Assembly (NCBI RefSeq): GCF_023586525.1
Contig: NZ_CP097763.1
Location: forward strand, 372,001-436,000
DNA: 64,000 bases
Direction: 5' to 3'
Origin: Candidatus Blochmannia vicinus
Lineage (GTDB): Bacteria > Pseudomonadota > Gammaproteobacteria > Enterobacterales > Enterobacteriaceae
The notes beneath the pieces were generated by a model. It had not been told where the DNA came from. It was given only the letters and a program-made list of their open reading frames with translations, and ran no database searches. Below, one piece after another: positions 36,818 through 46,400 of the stretch. Numbering within the stretch: position 1 is the first letter of the stretch; each line of letters starts with the position of its first letter. A program made the translations under genes and the position numbers.

Positions 36818-37333
36818 AAAAATTTAAATATAAATTAAGATTTATTTTTTATCATCGTTTTATGTATGAGCTATGGTACATATATAGTTAATTTTTTTAA
36901 TTGTCATTGAATTATATCTATAAATTTATAAACACAATATATACATATAAATCATGTTGTGTTTATTTTAGCATACTAATCATAATTCACATCTTTGTAA
37001 TATCATTTAAATTGTAAAAATTAATATTATATATTATTAATTTTCGGTTAATTAATTTAGTTTACGTTAAGCGTTATTCAATATCATAAAGGGTATTAAA
37101 GCAATGCATATTCAAACAATAAAGCATGAAAATATATATTTATTAGAGTAAATGCACAAAATACGTCGTTGTTAATAAATAGCGTATAATTAAAAAATTA
37201 ATTATATAATCATTACTTGTTTTGTAAATTATAAGTTTACTATGTCCAGGCAGAACATGAAATAAGTCTAAAAAGATAATCTAATATTTGTAGGTGTAAT
37301 ATTTATTTTTTGGATACAGTTGAGATTTAAAAC
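36818..37333. other. Gene-free spacer between ssb and yjcE
   Basis: No reading frame. An inverted repeat at 36928-36966 probably ends ssb transcription. The remaining 370 bases should hold the yjcE promoter; nothing else recognised. Confidence 0.5.
36928..36966 (+). terminator. Candidate ssb terminator
   Basis: ATAAACACAA (36928-36937) pairs with TTGTGTTTAT (36957-36966) across a 19-base loop and is followed by TTTTA. It lies about 110 bases after the ssb stop. Confidence 0.45.
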
Positions 37334-38977
37334 ATGGAGATTTTTTTTACGATTCTTATTCTTACTTTAGCTGTCTCCATTTCAGGGGTGATAACACGGA
37401 TTTTGCCATTTCAAATACCATTGCCATTAATGCAAATTGTATTAGGAGCTTTATTGGCTTGGCCAAAATTTGGATTACATGTAGATTTTAATCCTGAGTT
37501 GTTTTTATTACTTTTTATTCCTCCATTATTATTTTCAGACGGTTGGAAAACTCCCATGCGTGAATTTTTACGGCATGGGGGAGAAATTGTTCTGTTGGCA
37601 TTAATATTGGTTATTATTACTGTAGTTGGTATCGGATATTTAATTCATTGGATGATACCAGAGATGCCCCTGGTAGCAGCATTGGCATTGGCGGCAGTTT
37701 TATCTCCAACTGATGCAGTGGCACTTTCAGGTATTGTAGGAGAAGGACGTATTCCCAAAAAACTTATGGATATTCTTCAAGGAGAAGCTTTAATGAATGA
37801 TGCATCAGGTTTAGTTTCCCTTAAATTTGCTATTTCGGTAGCTATGGGCACTATGGTTTTTAGTGTAAGCGGAGCTTCTATAGAATTCATCAAAGTATCT
37901 ATGGGTGGTTTGTTAGCAGGTATAATTATTACTTGGGGATACAGCAAATCATTAAGATTTATCACTCGTTGGAGCGGTGGCGATCCTGCTACTCAAACAA
38001 TATTTCTTTTATTGTTACCTTTTGCTGTATATTTGGTTGCTGAGCATATTGGAGTATCTGGAATATTATCGTCAGTTGCTTCGGGAATGACTATTGGTCA
38101 ATCTGGAATTATTCGAAATGCACCGTTAGCTATGCGTTTACGAGGAAATAGTGTTTGGACAATGTTAGAGTTTGTATTTAATGGTATGGTGTTCATTATG
38201 CTTGGATTGCAATTGCCAGATATTTTATCAACTTCTATTTCACAAGCAGCAATGGATCCGACTATTAAAACATGGATGTTATTTGTCTACGTAATTTTTA
38301 TTTATGCTGCATTAATGATAGTTAGATTTGGGTGGCTATGGCTAATGAAACATATAAGTTTATATTGTATGATTAAGCACCCAATGGTATTTAGTGAATA
38401 TAGCATACGAGAAATTTTAATTGCTTCTTTTGCCGGAGTACGCGGTGCTATTACGTTGGCAGGAGTACTTTCAATACCACTGTTCTTAAAAGATGGCGCA
38501 ATTTTTCCACTTCGTTATCAATTGGTTTTTATTGCTACTGGCGTTATTTTGTTTTCTTTGTTATGTGGTGTAATTGTCTTGCCGTGGTTATTACGGGGAA
38601 TTGTAGTATCTGATAAATTATTACAACGAAAAGAAGAGCGTATGGCACGGGCGATAGCAGCAGAAGTGGCTATCGAAAGTTTATATAAATTGGAAGAGCG
38701 GTTAATACATAGTCAAGAAGAAAATATTGATAGCCAAATGATTAATGAGGTAAGCGCGCGTGTTATAGGTAATTTACGTCGTCGTATAGATGGAAACAAT
38801 GATGCACATGTTATGTTAACTGAAGACTTAGAAAGGCGAATGAGACTAAATGCATTACGCGCTGAACGAGGGGAATATTATCATTTACGTGCACAACAAA
38901 AAATTAGCAACGAAACATTAACGAAATTATTACGTGATTTAGATTTCTTAGAAGCTTTATTAGCGGAACATGAATAA
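37334..38977 (+). CDS. yjcE: Na+/H+ (cation/proton) antiporter YjcE
   Basis: Monovalent cation/proton antiporter of the CPA1 family in the inner membrane, involved in pH and sodium balance. It follows E. coli YjcE almost end to end: ITRILPFQIPLPLMQIVLGA, LSPTDAVALSGIVGEGRIPK, GEALMNDASGLVSLKFA, and FAGVRGAITLAGVLSIPLFL. About 12 membrane helices are followed by a charged cytoplasmic tail (about 430-547) ending LLRDLDFLEALLAEHE. Length 547 against 549. GC content is visibly higher than in the flanking spacers. Confidence 0.96.
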   Translation: MEIFFTILILTLAVSISGVITRILPFQIPLPLMQIVLGALLAWPKFGLHVDFNPELFLLLFIPPLLFSDGWKTPMREFLRHGGEIVLLALILVIITVVGIGYLIHWMIPEMPLVAALALAAVLSPTDAVALSGIVGEGRIPKKLMDILQGEALMNDASGLVSLKFAISVAMGTMVFSVSGASIEFIKVSMGGLLAGIIITWGYSKSLRFITRWSGGDPATQTIFLLLLPFAVYLVAEHIGVSGILSSVASGMTIGQSGIIRNAPLAMRLRGNSVWTMLEFVFNGMVFIMLGLQLPDILSTSISQAAMDPTIKTWMLFVYVIFIYAALMIVRFGWLWLMKHISLYCMIKHPMVFSEYSIREILIASFAGVRGAITLAGVLSIPLFLKDGAIFPLRYQLVFIATGVILFSLLCGVIVLPWLLRGIVVSDKLLQRKEERMARAIAAEVAIESLYKLEERLIHSQEENIDSQMINEVSARVIGNLRRRIDGNNDAHVMLTEDLERRMRLNALRAERGEYYHLRAQQKISNETLTKLLRDLDFLEALLAEHE

Positions 38978-39691
38978 TATTGTGTTATTATAAATTTTTA
39001 TAGATTTTAAATATCAATCTATTTTTATAGAGTTTAACGTATAAGTTTTGCATAAAAACTACATATAATTGATATTGAAAAATTGTTAAAGTATCTAGAA
39101 AGTATAAGAATTTATAATAATTTTGGTTTGTAATACCAATACCTATTTCAAAAGAGGTGTTATGTGTTTAGTTTATACTTATATATTATGAATTTTTATA
39201 TCATAAATATGAAAATATACTATTGTGCTAGTGTACGGTGTAGTTTTTAATGCAAATAAGCCTGATCTTAATAAGATTTAATTATGTAGCTGTTGACTTA
39301 AGCAATAGATAATATTATCCTCTATAAGGTGATTTATAATCGTTTATTATTTCTTATGTTTTATGAAATTATAAAGTTTTAATACACAATTTTAGATGTC
39401 AAGTTTATATGATTGCTCAATGCACATAAAAATATGTTGCGTTGAGTTTTATTTTTTCATGGGAATCTATTCGCATAGATAGTTTATGCATGTGTGTTAT
39501 TTTGAATAAAGAGATGAAGCAATTTTATTATGCAAAGTAATTTATGAGTTTTATTGAGAAAAAGTTTTAGTGTATATTTATGGTTTTGGAAAGTATTTTT
39601 TAAAAAATTACTATCTAGATTAATTTAGTGCAATTATTTCTGAATTAATTGGATGAATAACAAGAATAACTCATTTAATTAAGGGGTAACT
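38978..39691. other. Long gene-free spacer between yjcE and gltP
   Basis: About 710 AT-rich bases with no supported gene, tRNA or long repeat. TAAGGGGTAAC at its end is the gltP ribosome site. Probably a decayed region. Confidence 0.5.
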
Positions 39692-40984
39692 ATGATGATA
39701 AAAAAATTTAAAATTACCCTTGCTTGGAAAATTTTTTTTGCTTTAAACTTGGGTATTATTTTAGGAATAGTATTACATAATCAAATAGAATTAAAAGATT
39801 GGATGATCGCTACATTCCTTTCTCCAGCTGGAGAAATTTTTATTCGTATGATAAAAATGATTGTAGTTCCCATTGTAATGGCTACATTAGTAGTTGGGAT
39901 AGCTGGTATTGGCGATGCTAGAAAACTGGGAAGTATTGGGTTGAAGACTATTATTTATTTTGAAGTTATTACAACAATTGCTATAGTACTTGGTGTGGCT
40001 TTGGCTAATTTGCTTCATCCTGGTTATGGAATTGATATGTCTGTGTTGTCTAAAACAGATATTTCTATGTATGAGCAAACTACATCTGAGATACAGTCAA
40101 ATTTAGTAAATACTATGTTGTCGTTAATTCCTTCGAACATTGTTTATTCCATGGCTAGAGGAGATATGTTGCCAGTTATTTTTTTCTCGGTTATTTTTGG
40201 GCTTGGATTAGCCACGTTGCCAGATAAAACTAAAAACCCATTATTGGACATTTTTAATTCTATAGCGGATACTATGTTTGAAGTAACTCATATAGTTATG
40301 CGTTATGCTCCTATTGGAGTTTTTGCTTTAATTTCAGTTACAGTTGCAACTTTTGGTTTTAGTTCTTTATTGCCTCTTACGAAACTTGTGTTGTTGGTTT
40401 ATGGTGCTATTGTTTTTTTTGCACTGGTAGTATTGGGTGTAGTGGCGCGTATATGTAATCTCAGAATTTGGAAATTAATTTGTATTTTAAAAGAAGAGCT
40501 TATCTTATCTTTTTCTACTGCTAGTTCAGAAACTGTATTACCACGTATTATAGAAAAAATGGAGGCTTATGGAGCTCCATCAACTATTACTGGATTTGTA
40601 ATACCTACTGGTTATTCTTTTAATTTGGATGGATCGACTTTATATCAAAGTATTGCTGCTATTTTTATTGCACAGCTTTATGGTATTGAATTATCTTTAA
40701 GTCAAGAAATTATTTTAGTGTTGACTTTAATGATAACTTCTAAAGGTATTGCTGGTGTTCCTGGGGTTTCTTTTGTAGTATTGTTAGCTACATTAGGTAG
40801 CGTAGGTATTCCGTTAGAAGGATTAGCATTTATAGCAGGAGTGGATCGAGTATTAGACATGGGTCGTACAGCACTGAATGTGATAGGTAACGCCTTAGCA
40901 GTGTTGGTAATTGCAAAATGGGAAAATCAGTATGATACAGAGCAGGCGCGTCTGTATGAATCAGAGATGTTACGTAATAAATAA
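39692..40984 (+). CDS. gltP: Proton/glutamate-aspartate symporter GltP
   Basis: Dicarboxylate/amino acid:cation symporter that imports glutamate or aspartate. Signatures include MIVVPIVMATLVVGIAGIGD, SFSTASSETVLPRIIEKMEA (hairpin HP1), PTGYSFNLDGSTLYQSIAA (TM7) and SKGIAGVPGVSFVVLLATL (HP2), with GRTALNVIGNALAVLVIAKW at TM8. Length 430 against 437. AAGGGG six bases before the first of two adjacent ATG codons supports the start. Glutamate uptake would feed arginine synthesis in a symbiont. Confidence 0.97.
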   Translation: MMIKKFKITLAWKIFFALNLGIILGIVLHNQIELKDWMIATFLSPAGEIFIRMIKMIVVPIVMATLVVGIAGIGDARKLGSIGLKTIIYFEVITTIAIVLGVALANLLHPGYGIDMSVLSKTDISMYEQTTSEIQSNLVNTMLSLIPSNIVYSMARGDMLPVIFFSVIFGLGLATLPDKTKNPLLDIFNSIADTMFEVTHIVMRYAPIGVFALISVTVATFGFSSLLPLTKLVLLVYGAIVFFALVVLGVVARICNLRIWKLICILKEELILSFSTASSETVLPRIIEKMEAYGAPSTITGFVIPTGYSFNLDGSTLYQSIAAIFIAQLYGIELSLSQEIILVLTLMITSKGIAGVPGVSFVVLLATLGSVGIPLEGLAFIAGVDRVLDMGRTALNVIGNALAVLVIAKWENQYDTEQARLYESEMLRNK

Positions 40985-41248
40985 TATATCTCTATATTTC
41001 TTGTTCGTTATATTATTTGTTACGTTTTCTTTATAGAAAACATCTCTGTAAAGATGGAGCTTATTTTAAAAAATTTATCATATATAGGGTAGTAATATTT
41101 TTTTAGATATTTACTATAAATAATAAAGTGAATCTATAAAAGATATAGGGATCTTTTTAGTTAAAAGAAAAGTTTATGTAAAATTTTCAGTTTCATTTAT
41201 TTTTGTATCTTGTATTTTATTTTTTATAAAATATACTATTCTGCTAAT

Positions 41249-41671
41249 TTATAAAAAATTATGCATTGCAATGGCTTCTATTTCTATTTTGGCATTTTTT
41301 GGTAACTTAAAAATTCCTACACAGGAGCGTGCTGGTAAAGTTGTCTTTTCATAAGCAGAATATGTGTTGAAAAAATTTTCATAACTAGTATTTATTTTAG
41401 ATAAGTCATTGAAATCAATGATAAATAATGTGGTTTTAACAATATTATTTATTTTTAGTCCGGTGGTTTCAATAATATTTTTAATATTTAGCAAAGCTTG
41501 ATGGGTTTGATCGTAAATGTTATCAGACATAGTGTTTGTGTCTGGACATATAGGAATTTGGCCAGACACAAACACTACTATGTTGTTGTTTTCTATCTTT
41601 ACAGCCTGGGCATAGGGACCAAGAGGAGCAGGAGCATTTTTGGTATTAATCGTCATAATGTGTTTTTGCAT
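41249..41671 (-). CDS. ridA: 2-iminobutanoate/2-iminopropanoate deaminase RidA
   Basis: RidA hydrolyses reactive enamine/imine intermediates released by PLP enzymes. The product has NAPAPLGPYAQAVKI, VFVSGQIPICPDTN and LPARSCVGIFKLPKNAKIEI with the catalytic arginine. The ATG at 41671 (MQKHIMTINTKNAPAP) follows AGGATAG at good spacing; an ATG at 41656 or one at 41716 are alternatives. Length 140 against 128. In E. coli pyrI and pyrB lie next to ridA; here argI follows at once. Confidence 0.94.
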   Translation of the reverse strand: MQKHIMTINTKNAPAPLGPYAQAVKIENNNIVVFVSGQIPICPDTNTMSDNIYDQTHQALLNIKNIIETTGLKINNIVKTTLFIIDFNDLSKINTSYENFFNTYSAYEKTTLPARSCVGIFKLPKNAKIEIEAIAMHNFL

Positions 41672-41764
41672 ATAATCTATCCTATATATAATAGTAGCCT
41701 TTGAAAAGTAAAACATTAAATTTTAATACCCATACTATACCATAGTATAAAATTTTTATTTATA

Positions 41765-42808
41765 TTATGAATTATTAAAATGGATTGGATCAAAACAACA
41801 AGTATCAGGAAGTAATGTTGCTAAAATAAGAGCTTTGACAGCATGTAAACGATTTTCAGCTTGATCAAATACTATACTATATGAAGATTCAAATATATCA
41901 TTTGTTACTTCTATCCCATTGTTTAAATTATATTTTTTTGCTATTTTTTTACCAACAGTGGTTTCGGTATCATGTAACGCCGGTAAGCAGTGTAAAAATT
42001 TTATATTTGGATTGTTGGTATTTTGAATCATACGATGGTTTACTTGATATGGAGATAGTAAAGAAATACGGTTTTCCCACATTTTTTCATTTTCTCCCAT
42101 AGATACCCATACATCGGTATATAAAAAGTCTACATCTTTTACCCCATTAGAAATATCTTCAGTAAGTGTAATATTACCATTGTTACGTTGCGCAAGATCT
42201 TGGCAATTTTGAAATAATTCTTGTGTGGGCCAAAATATTTTAGGCGATACTAATCTTAAATTAAATCCCATTATTGCTGCAGCTTCTAATAAGGAATTAC
42301 CGATATTGTTTTTTGCATCTCCTACATAAGCTAGCGTCATTTGACGAAACGTTTTATGCGGTAATTGTTCTTGCATGGTCATAAGATCAGCAAGTAATTG
42401 TGTCGGGTGAAATTTCATAGTTAAACCATTCCATACCGGTACTCCAGAATATTGTGCAAGCATAGTAACTATATCTTGGCTATAACCACGATATAGAATT
42501 CCATGATACATTCTTCCCAAAATTTTAGCAGTATCTTTAATGGATTCTTTATGTCCAATTTGGCTAATATTTGGAGTTAAGCAAGTTACGCGTGCACCCT
42601 GATCAAATGCTGCTACTTCAAAAGCACATCTTGTTCTAGTTGAATGGTTTTCAAAAATGAGTACAATGTTCTTTCTATTTAATTTTTGGATTTCAGTTTG
42701 TGTATTTTTTTGATGTTTTAAATGACTTGATAATTGCAGTAAAAATTTAACTTCATTTTCAGTAAAGTTTATTAATCGCAAAAAAGATCGTTGATATAAT
42801 TGATTCAT
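41765..42808 (-). CDS. argI: Ornithine carbamoyltransferase
   Basis: Makes citrulline from ornithine and carbamoyl phosphate in arginine synthesis. The carbamoyl-phosphate site reads [14 protein letters not shown] (STRTR intact), with [13 protein letters not shown] and the ornithine site HCLPALHD. Length 347 against 334. Two small departures from the usual FEKDSTRT (ENHSTRT) and AFHD (ALHD). No arginine operator was recognised upstream. Named argI from its place beside ridA and valS in E. coli order. Confidence 0.96.
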   Translation of the reverse strand: MNQLYQRSFLRLINFTENEVKFLLQLSSHLKHQKNTQTEIQKLNRKNIVLIFENHSTRTRCAFEVAAFDQGARVTCLTPNISQIGHKESIKDTAKILGRMYHGILYRGYSQDIVTMLAQYSGVPVWNGLTMKFHPTQLLADLMTMQEQLPHKTFRQMTLAYVGDAKNNIGNSLLEAAAIMGFNLRLVSPKIFWPTQELFQNCQDLAQRNNGNITLTEDISNGVKDVDFLYTDVWVSMGENEKMWENRISLLSPYQVNHRMIQNTNNPNIKFLHCLPALHDTETTVGKKIAKKYNLNNGIEVTNDIFESSYSIVFDQAENRLHAVKALILATLLPDTCCFDPIHFNNS

Positions 42809-43043
42809 GTGATATTTACCTAGAATACTGATCTATATAAAGGAATTGTTTACACGTAAGTAGAAAATAATATGCAATCTGAAAAATAAACTTTTTATTT
42901 TAGTAAAAAAATTTTTTAAAGATTTTTAAATTAGTTTCAATGAAAATATGAAAGTTATTTATAATTAATCAAAATAGTGAAAAATAAATTTATCATTAAA
43001 TTTTTTAAATTACTTTCGATATATACGTTGTTGTATAGGATAA

Positions 43044-45932
43044 TTATAGTTTTGTTATTATAGCATGTTGCTCAAGTAATTTATGTTTAATTTGTACATA
43101 ATAATTTAATAATTCTTGTTTATTTTTTATGATAGACGTTGGTGCATGATTTATGAAATTATTGTTATTTAGTAATTCTTGCGTTATTTCAATTTTATGT
43201 TTTATTGATTCTAATTCTTTATTTATTTGATTAATTTTAATATTTTTATTAAATTTTTCTGGGGTACGTATTAATAATTCTGTTGAACCTAAAGATACAG
43301 CAATAGATTTTGGATATACTTCATGTTTTGGAATGAAATCGATACTTTTTAAGTAAGCAATATTGCATAGAATATTAGAATTATTTAAAATGCGTTTTTT
43401 AACATCTGGTGAAGTACACCTAAATACTACTTGTAATGGGATATTATATGTAATATTCATATTTGTGCGAACATTACGTATTGCTGTGACAGCATGTTTG
43501 ATCCATTCAAAATCTAGGATAGATTCAGTGTCAATCATGGATACATTATATTTTGGAAATGGTTGTAACATAATAGTTTCACCGTCGTTTCCAGTAATTG
43601 TTTTAACTTCTTGCCAAATTTTTTCTGTAATAAAAGGAATAATTGGATGTGCTAAGCGTAGTAATGATTCTAGTAATGTAATTAATGTATAACGTGTTCC
43701 TCGTATTTCCAGTGTATTTCCGTGACAAAGTGTTGATTTAGTTAATTCTATATACCAATCACAGAATTGATGCCAAATAAACTTATGCAAAATATTTGCT
43801 ATTTTATCGAAACGATAAATTTTTAAATTTTTATGGAAATTCTTAACTGTTTGATGAAATTTTGTAACGATCCAACGATCTGCTAATGAAAATAATTTTT
43901 CTGTAGAAGAAGATATGCAACAATCTTGATTTTTAGTATGCATTAATACAAAGCGACTAGCTTGCCACAATTTATTACAAAAATTATGATAACCTGTTAG
44001 CCGTTTCATATCCCAGTGTATATCTCGTCCAGATGATGCTAGTGCTACTAAAGTAAATCTTAAAGCATCGGTTCCATGAGATTTAATTCCATGAGGAAAT
44101 TGTTTTTTAGTACATTTTATAATTTTATCAGCCAATTGTGGCTGCAGCATGTCTTTTGTACGTTTTTCTAATAAACTCTCTATAGAAATTCCATCTATTA
44201 AATCTATTGGATCAATGATGTTACCTTTGGATTTTGACATTTTGTGACCAGACTCGTCACGCATAAGACCAGTAATGTATGCGGTTTTGAATGGAATTTG
44301 AGGTATTCCATTATTATCTTTTATGAAATGCATGGTTAACATAATCATTCGTGCAATCCAAAAAAATATGATATCAAATCCACTTATTACAATGCTAGTA
44401 GGATGAAAAATATTTAATAAATTAGTATCTTTAGGCCAACCTAAACTAGAAAATGTCCACAAACTTGAAGAAAACCATGTATCTAATACATCGTTATCTT
44501 TGCGTAATATTATATCATTATCTAACTGATTTTTTATTCTGATATCTTTTTCGCAATGTCCTACATATATTTTATTATTAGTATCATCATACCAAGCAGG
44601 AATTTCATGCCCCCACCATATTTGCCGAGAAATACACCAATCTTGTATATTATTCATCCAACCAAAATACATATTTTTATATTGCTTTGGTACAAAATCA
44701 ATCATACCTACTTGTACCGCATTTACCGCTTGTTGGGCTAAAATTTTAGCGCGTATATACCATTGATTAGTTAACATGGGTTCAATTATAGTCCCAGTAC
44801 GATCGCTACATGGAATTATTGAATTATGAGGTTTTATATCATGTAATAAATTGAATTTGGTGCATTCAGAAATCATTTTTTTTCGTGCATGATAACTGTC
44901 AAGATTATGAAACATTTGAGGAATATTATAGTATAATTGATCGTTAGGTTTTCCATAACTATCAAATACTTCTGGGTGTTTAAGAATTTTCCCATTAAGT
45001 GAAAAAATGTTTATCATGGGCAATTTATGTCGCTTCCCTATTATATAATCGTTGAAATCATGAGCAGGGGTTATTTTAACGCAACCAGTTCCTTTAAACA
45101 TATCTACATGTTCATCAAAAATGATAGGAATACATTTGTTAGTTATTGGTGTGATTACGTATTTTCCAATCAAATTTTTATAACGAGAATCTTCTGGATG
45201 TATTGCGACAGCGACATCTCCTAATATAGTTTCTGGACGTGTCGTTGCAACAATTAAATAGCTTGGGTCAATGGTAGAATGATCTGTAACAATAGTAGAG
45301 TTATTTAATTTATAGTATAGGTACCACATGGATCCTTTCATTGGTTTATTGACAACTTCTAAATCAGAAATTGCACTTTGTAATGTAGGGTCCCAATTTA
45401 CTAATCTTTTTCCTTTATAAATTAAATTATCTTGATATAAACGAATAAAAGCTTCCTTTACTGCATAAGACATTTCTGTATCCATAGTGAAACATTTTCG
45501 TTTCCAATTGACTGAATTTCCTAATCGTCTCATTTGGTAAGTAATAAATTTTTCAGATTGTTGCTTCCATGTCCAAATTTTTTTTATTAAATCATCGCGT
45601 GTGTAGTTATGTCTAATTTTACCTGTATCATTATAAATTTTGTTTTCTACTAGAATTTGTGTAGCAATACCGGCATGATCTGTGCCTGTTTGCCATAAAG
45701 TATTCTTTCCATTCATTCTTTGATAACGCACTAAAACGTCCATAATGGTTTGTTGAAATGCGTGACCGAGATGTAATTGTCCTGTAATATTAGGAGGAGG
45801 CATCATAATACAATAACTCTTATGAGATGTATCTCCATGAGGATTAAAGTAACCTCCTTGTTCCCAGAATTTATAAATTGGTTCTTCTATATTTTTAGGA
45901 TTATATATTTTTTCCACGATATGTTTACTCAT
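43044..45932 (-). CDS. valS: Valyl-tRNA synthetase
   Basis: Charges tRNA-Val. Class I motifs: PPPNITGQLHLGHAFQQT (HLGH) at about residue 44 and MSKSKGN at about residue 560. The editing domain contains ATTRPETILGDVAVAIHPED. A C-terminal coiled coil (about 895-962) is present but diverged. Length 962 against 951. The start overlaps the holC stop by four bases (ATGA), so the two are translationally coupled in pepA-holC-valS, as in E. coli. Confidence 0.98.
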   Translation of the reverse strand: MSKHIVEKIYNPKNIEEPIYKFWEQGGYFNPHGDTSHKSYCIMMPPPNITGQLHLGHAFQQTIMDVLVRYQRMNGKNTLWQTGTDHAGIATQILVENKIYNDTGKIRHNYTRDDLIKKIWTWKQQSEKFITYQMRRLGNSVNWKRKCFTMDTEMSYAVKEAFIRLYQDNLIYKGKRLVNWDPTLQSAISDLEVVNKPMKGSMWYLYYKLNNSTIVTDHSTIDPSYLIVATTRPETILGDVAVAIHPEDSRYKNLIGKYVITPITNKCIPIIFDEHVDMFKGTGCVKITPAHDFNDYIIGKRHKLPMINIFSLNGKILKHPEVFDSYGKPNDQLYYNIPQMFHNLDSYHARKKMISECTKFNLLHDIKPHNSIIPCSDRTGTIIEPMLTNQWYIRAKILAQQAVNAVQVGMIDFVPKQYKNMYFGWMNNIQDWCISRQIWWGHEIPAWYDDTNNKIYVGHCEKDIRIKNQLDNDIILRKDNDVLDTWFSSSLWTFSSLGWPKDTNLLNIFHPTSIVISGFDIIFFWIARMIMLTMHFIKDNNGIPQIPFKTAYITGLMRDESGHKMSKSKGNIIDPIDLIDGISIESLLEKRTKDMLQPQLADKIIKCTKKQFPHGIKSHGTDALRFTLVALASSGRDIHWDMKRLTGYHNFCNKLWQASRFVLMHTKNQDCCISSSTEKLFSLADRWIVTKFHQTVKNFHKNLKIYRFDKIANILHKFIWHQFCDWYIELTKSTLCHGNTLEIRGTRYTLITLLESLLRLAHPIIPFITEKIWQEVKTITGNDGETIMLQPFPKYNVSMIDTESILDFEWIKHAVTAIRNVRTNMNITYNIPLQVVFRCTSPDVKKRILNNSNILCNIAYLKSIDFIPKHEVYPKSIAVSLGSTELLIRTPEKFNKNIKINQINKELESIKHKIEITQELLNNNNFINHAPTSIIKNKQELLNYYVQIKHKLLEQHAIITKL

Positions 45933-46381
45933 GAAATTGGGGTATTAATAACATTTAGTTTAAATCCATTTTTTTTATAAGATTGGTATCTATGTCTTGC
46001 CCATTTTTTTAAAATGTCAGTTGCTGGTACAAAATCTATTATTTCATTAAAATTAAAAAAGAAATCCATATTTTGTTTCATAAGATTAATTAATAGATCT
46101 CTTGGATTATTGTCATAACAACATTGACTCCAGTATATAATTACTGGAGCGGCATGAACGGTTTTTCCAAATAAATTATGGGGTAAAAATGTGTTTTGAT
46201 CAAATGTCCATAATATTTCATCTATTTTTATAGCTTGATGTTCGTTTTCGCAAGCTACTAAGATTTTTTTACCAGATCTCCATTGTATACTTATCAAATT
46301 ACAAATAAGTTTTTCTATATAACTGAATTTAGTTTGTTGCTTAAATTCTTGAGGTATCAAATAAAAAGTGCCATGCTTCAT
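45929..46381 (-). CDS. holC: DNA polymerase III chi subunit
   Basis: Chi links the clamp loader to the C-terminal tail of SSB. The product has FYLIPQEFKQQ, IQWRSGKKILVACENEHQA, FLPHNLFG, and DFVPATDILKKWARHRYQSY, matching E. coli HolC throughout. Length 150 against 147. Its partner psi (HolD) is not in the window. It sits 19 bases after pepA and overlaps valS by four bases. Confidence 0.94.
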   Translation of the reverse strand: MKHGTFYLIPQEFKQQTKFSYIEKLICNLISIQWRSGKKILVACENEHQAIKIDEILWTFDQNTFLPHNLFGKTVHAAPVIIYWSQCCYDNNPRDLLINLMKQNMDFFFNFNEIIDFVPATDILKKWARHRYQSYKKNGFKLNVINTPIS

Positions 46382-46400
46382 ATATTGTTAATTTTTGTGA

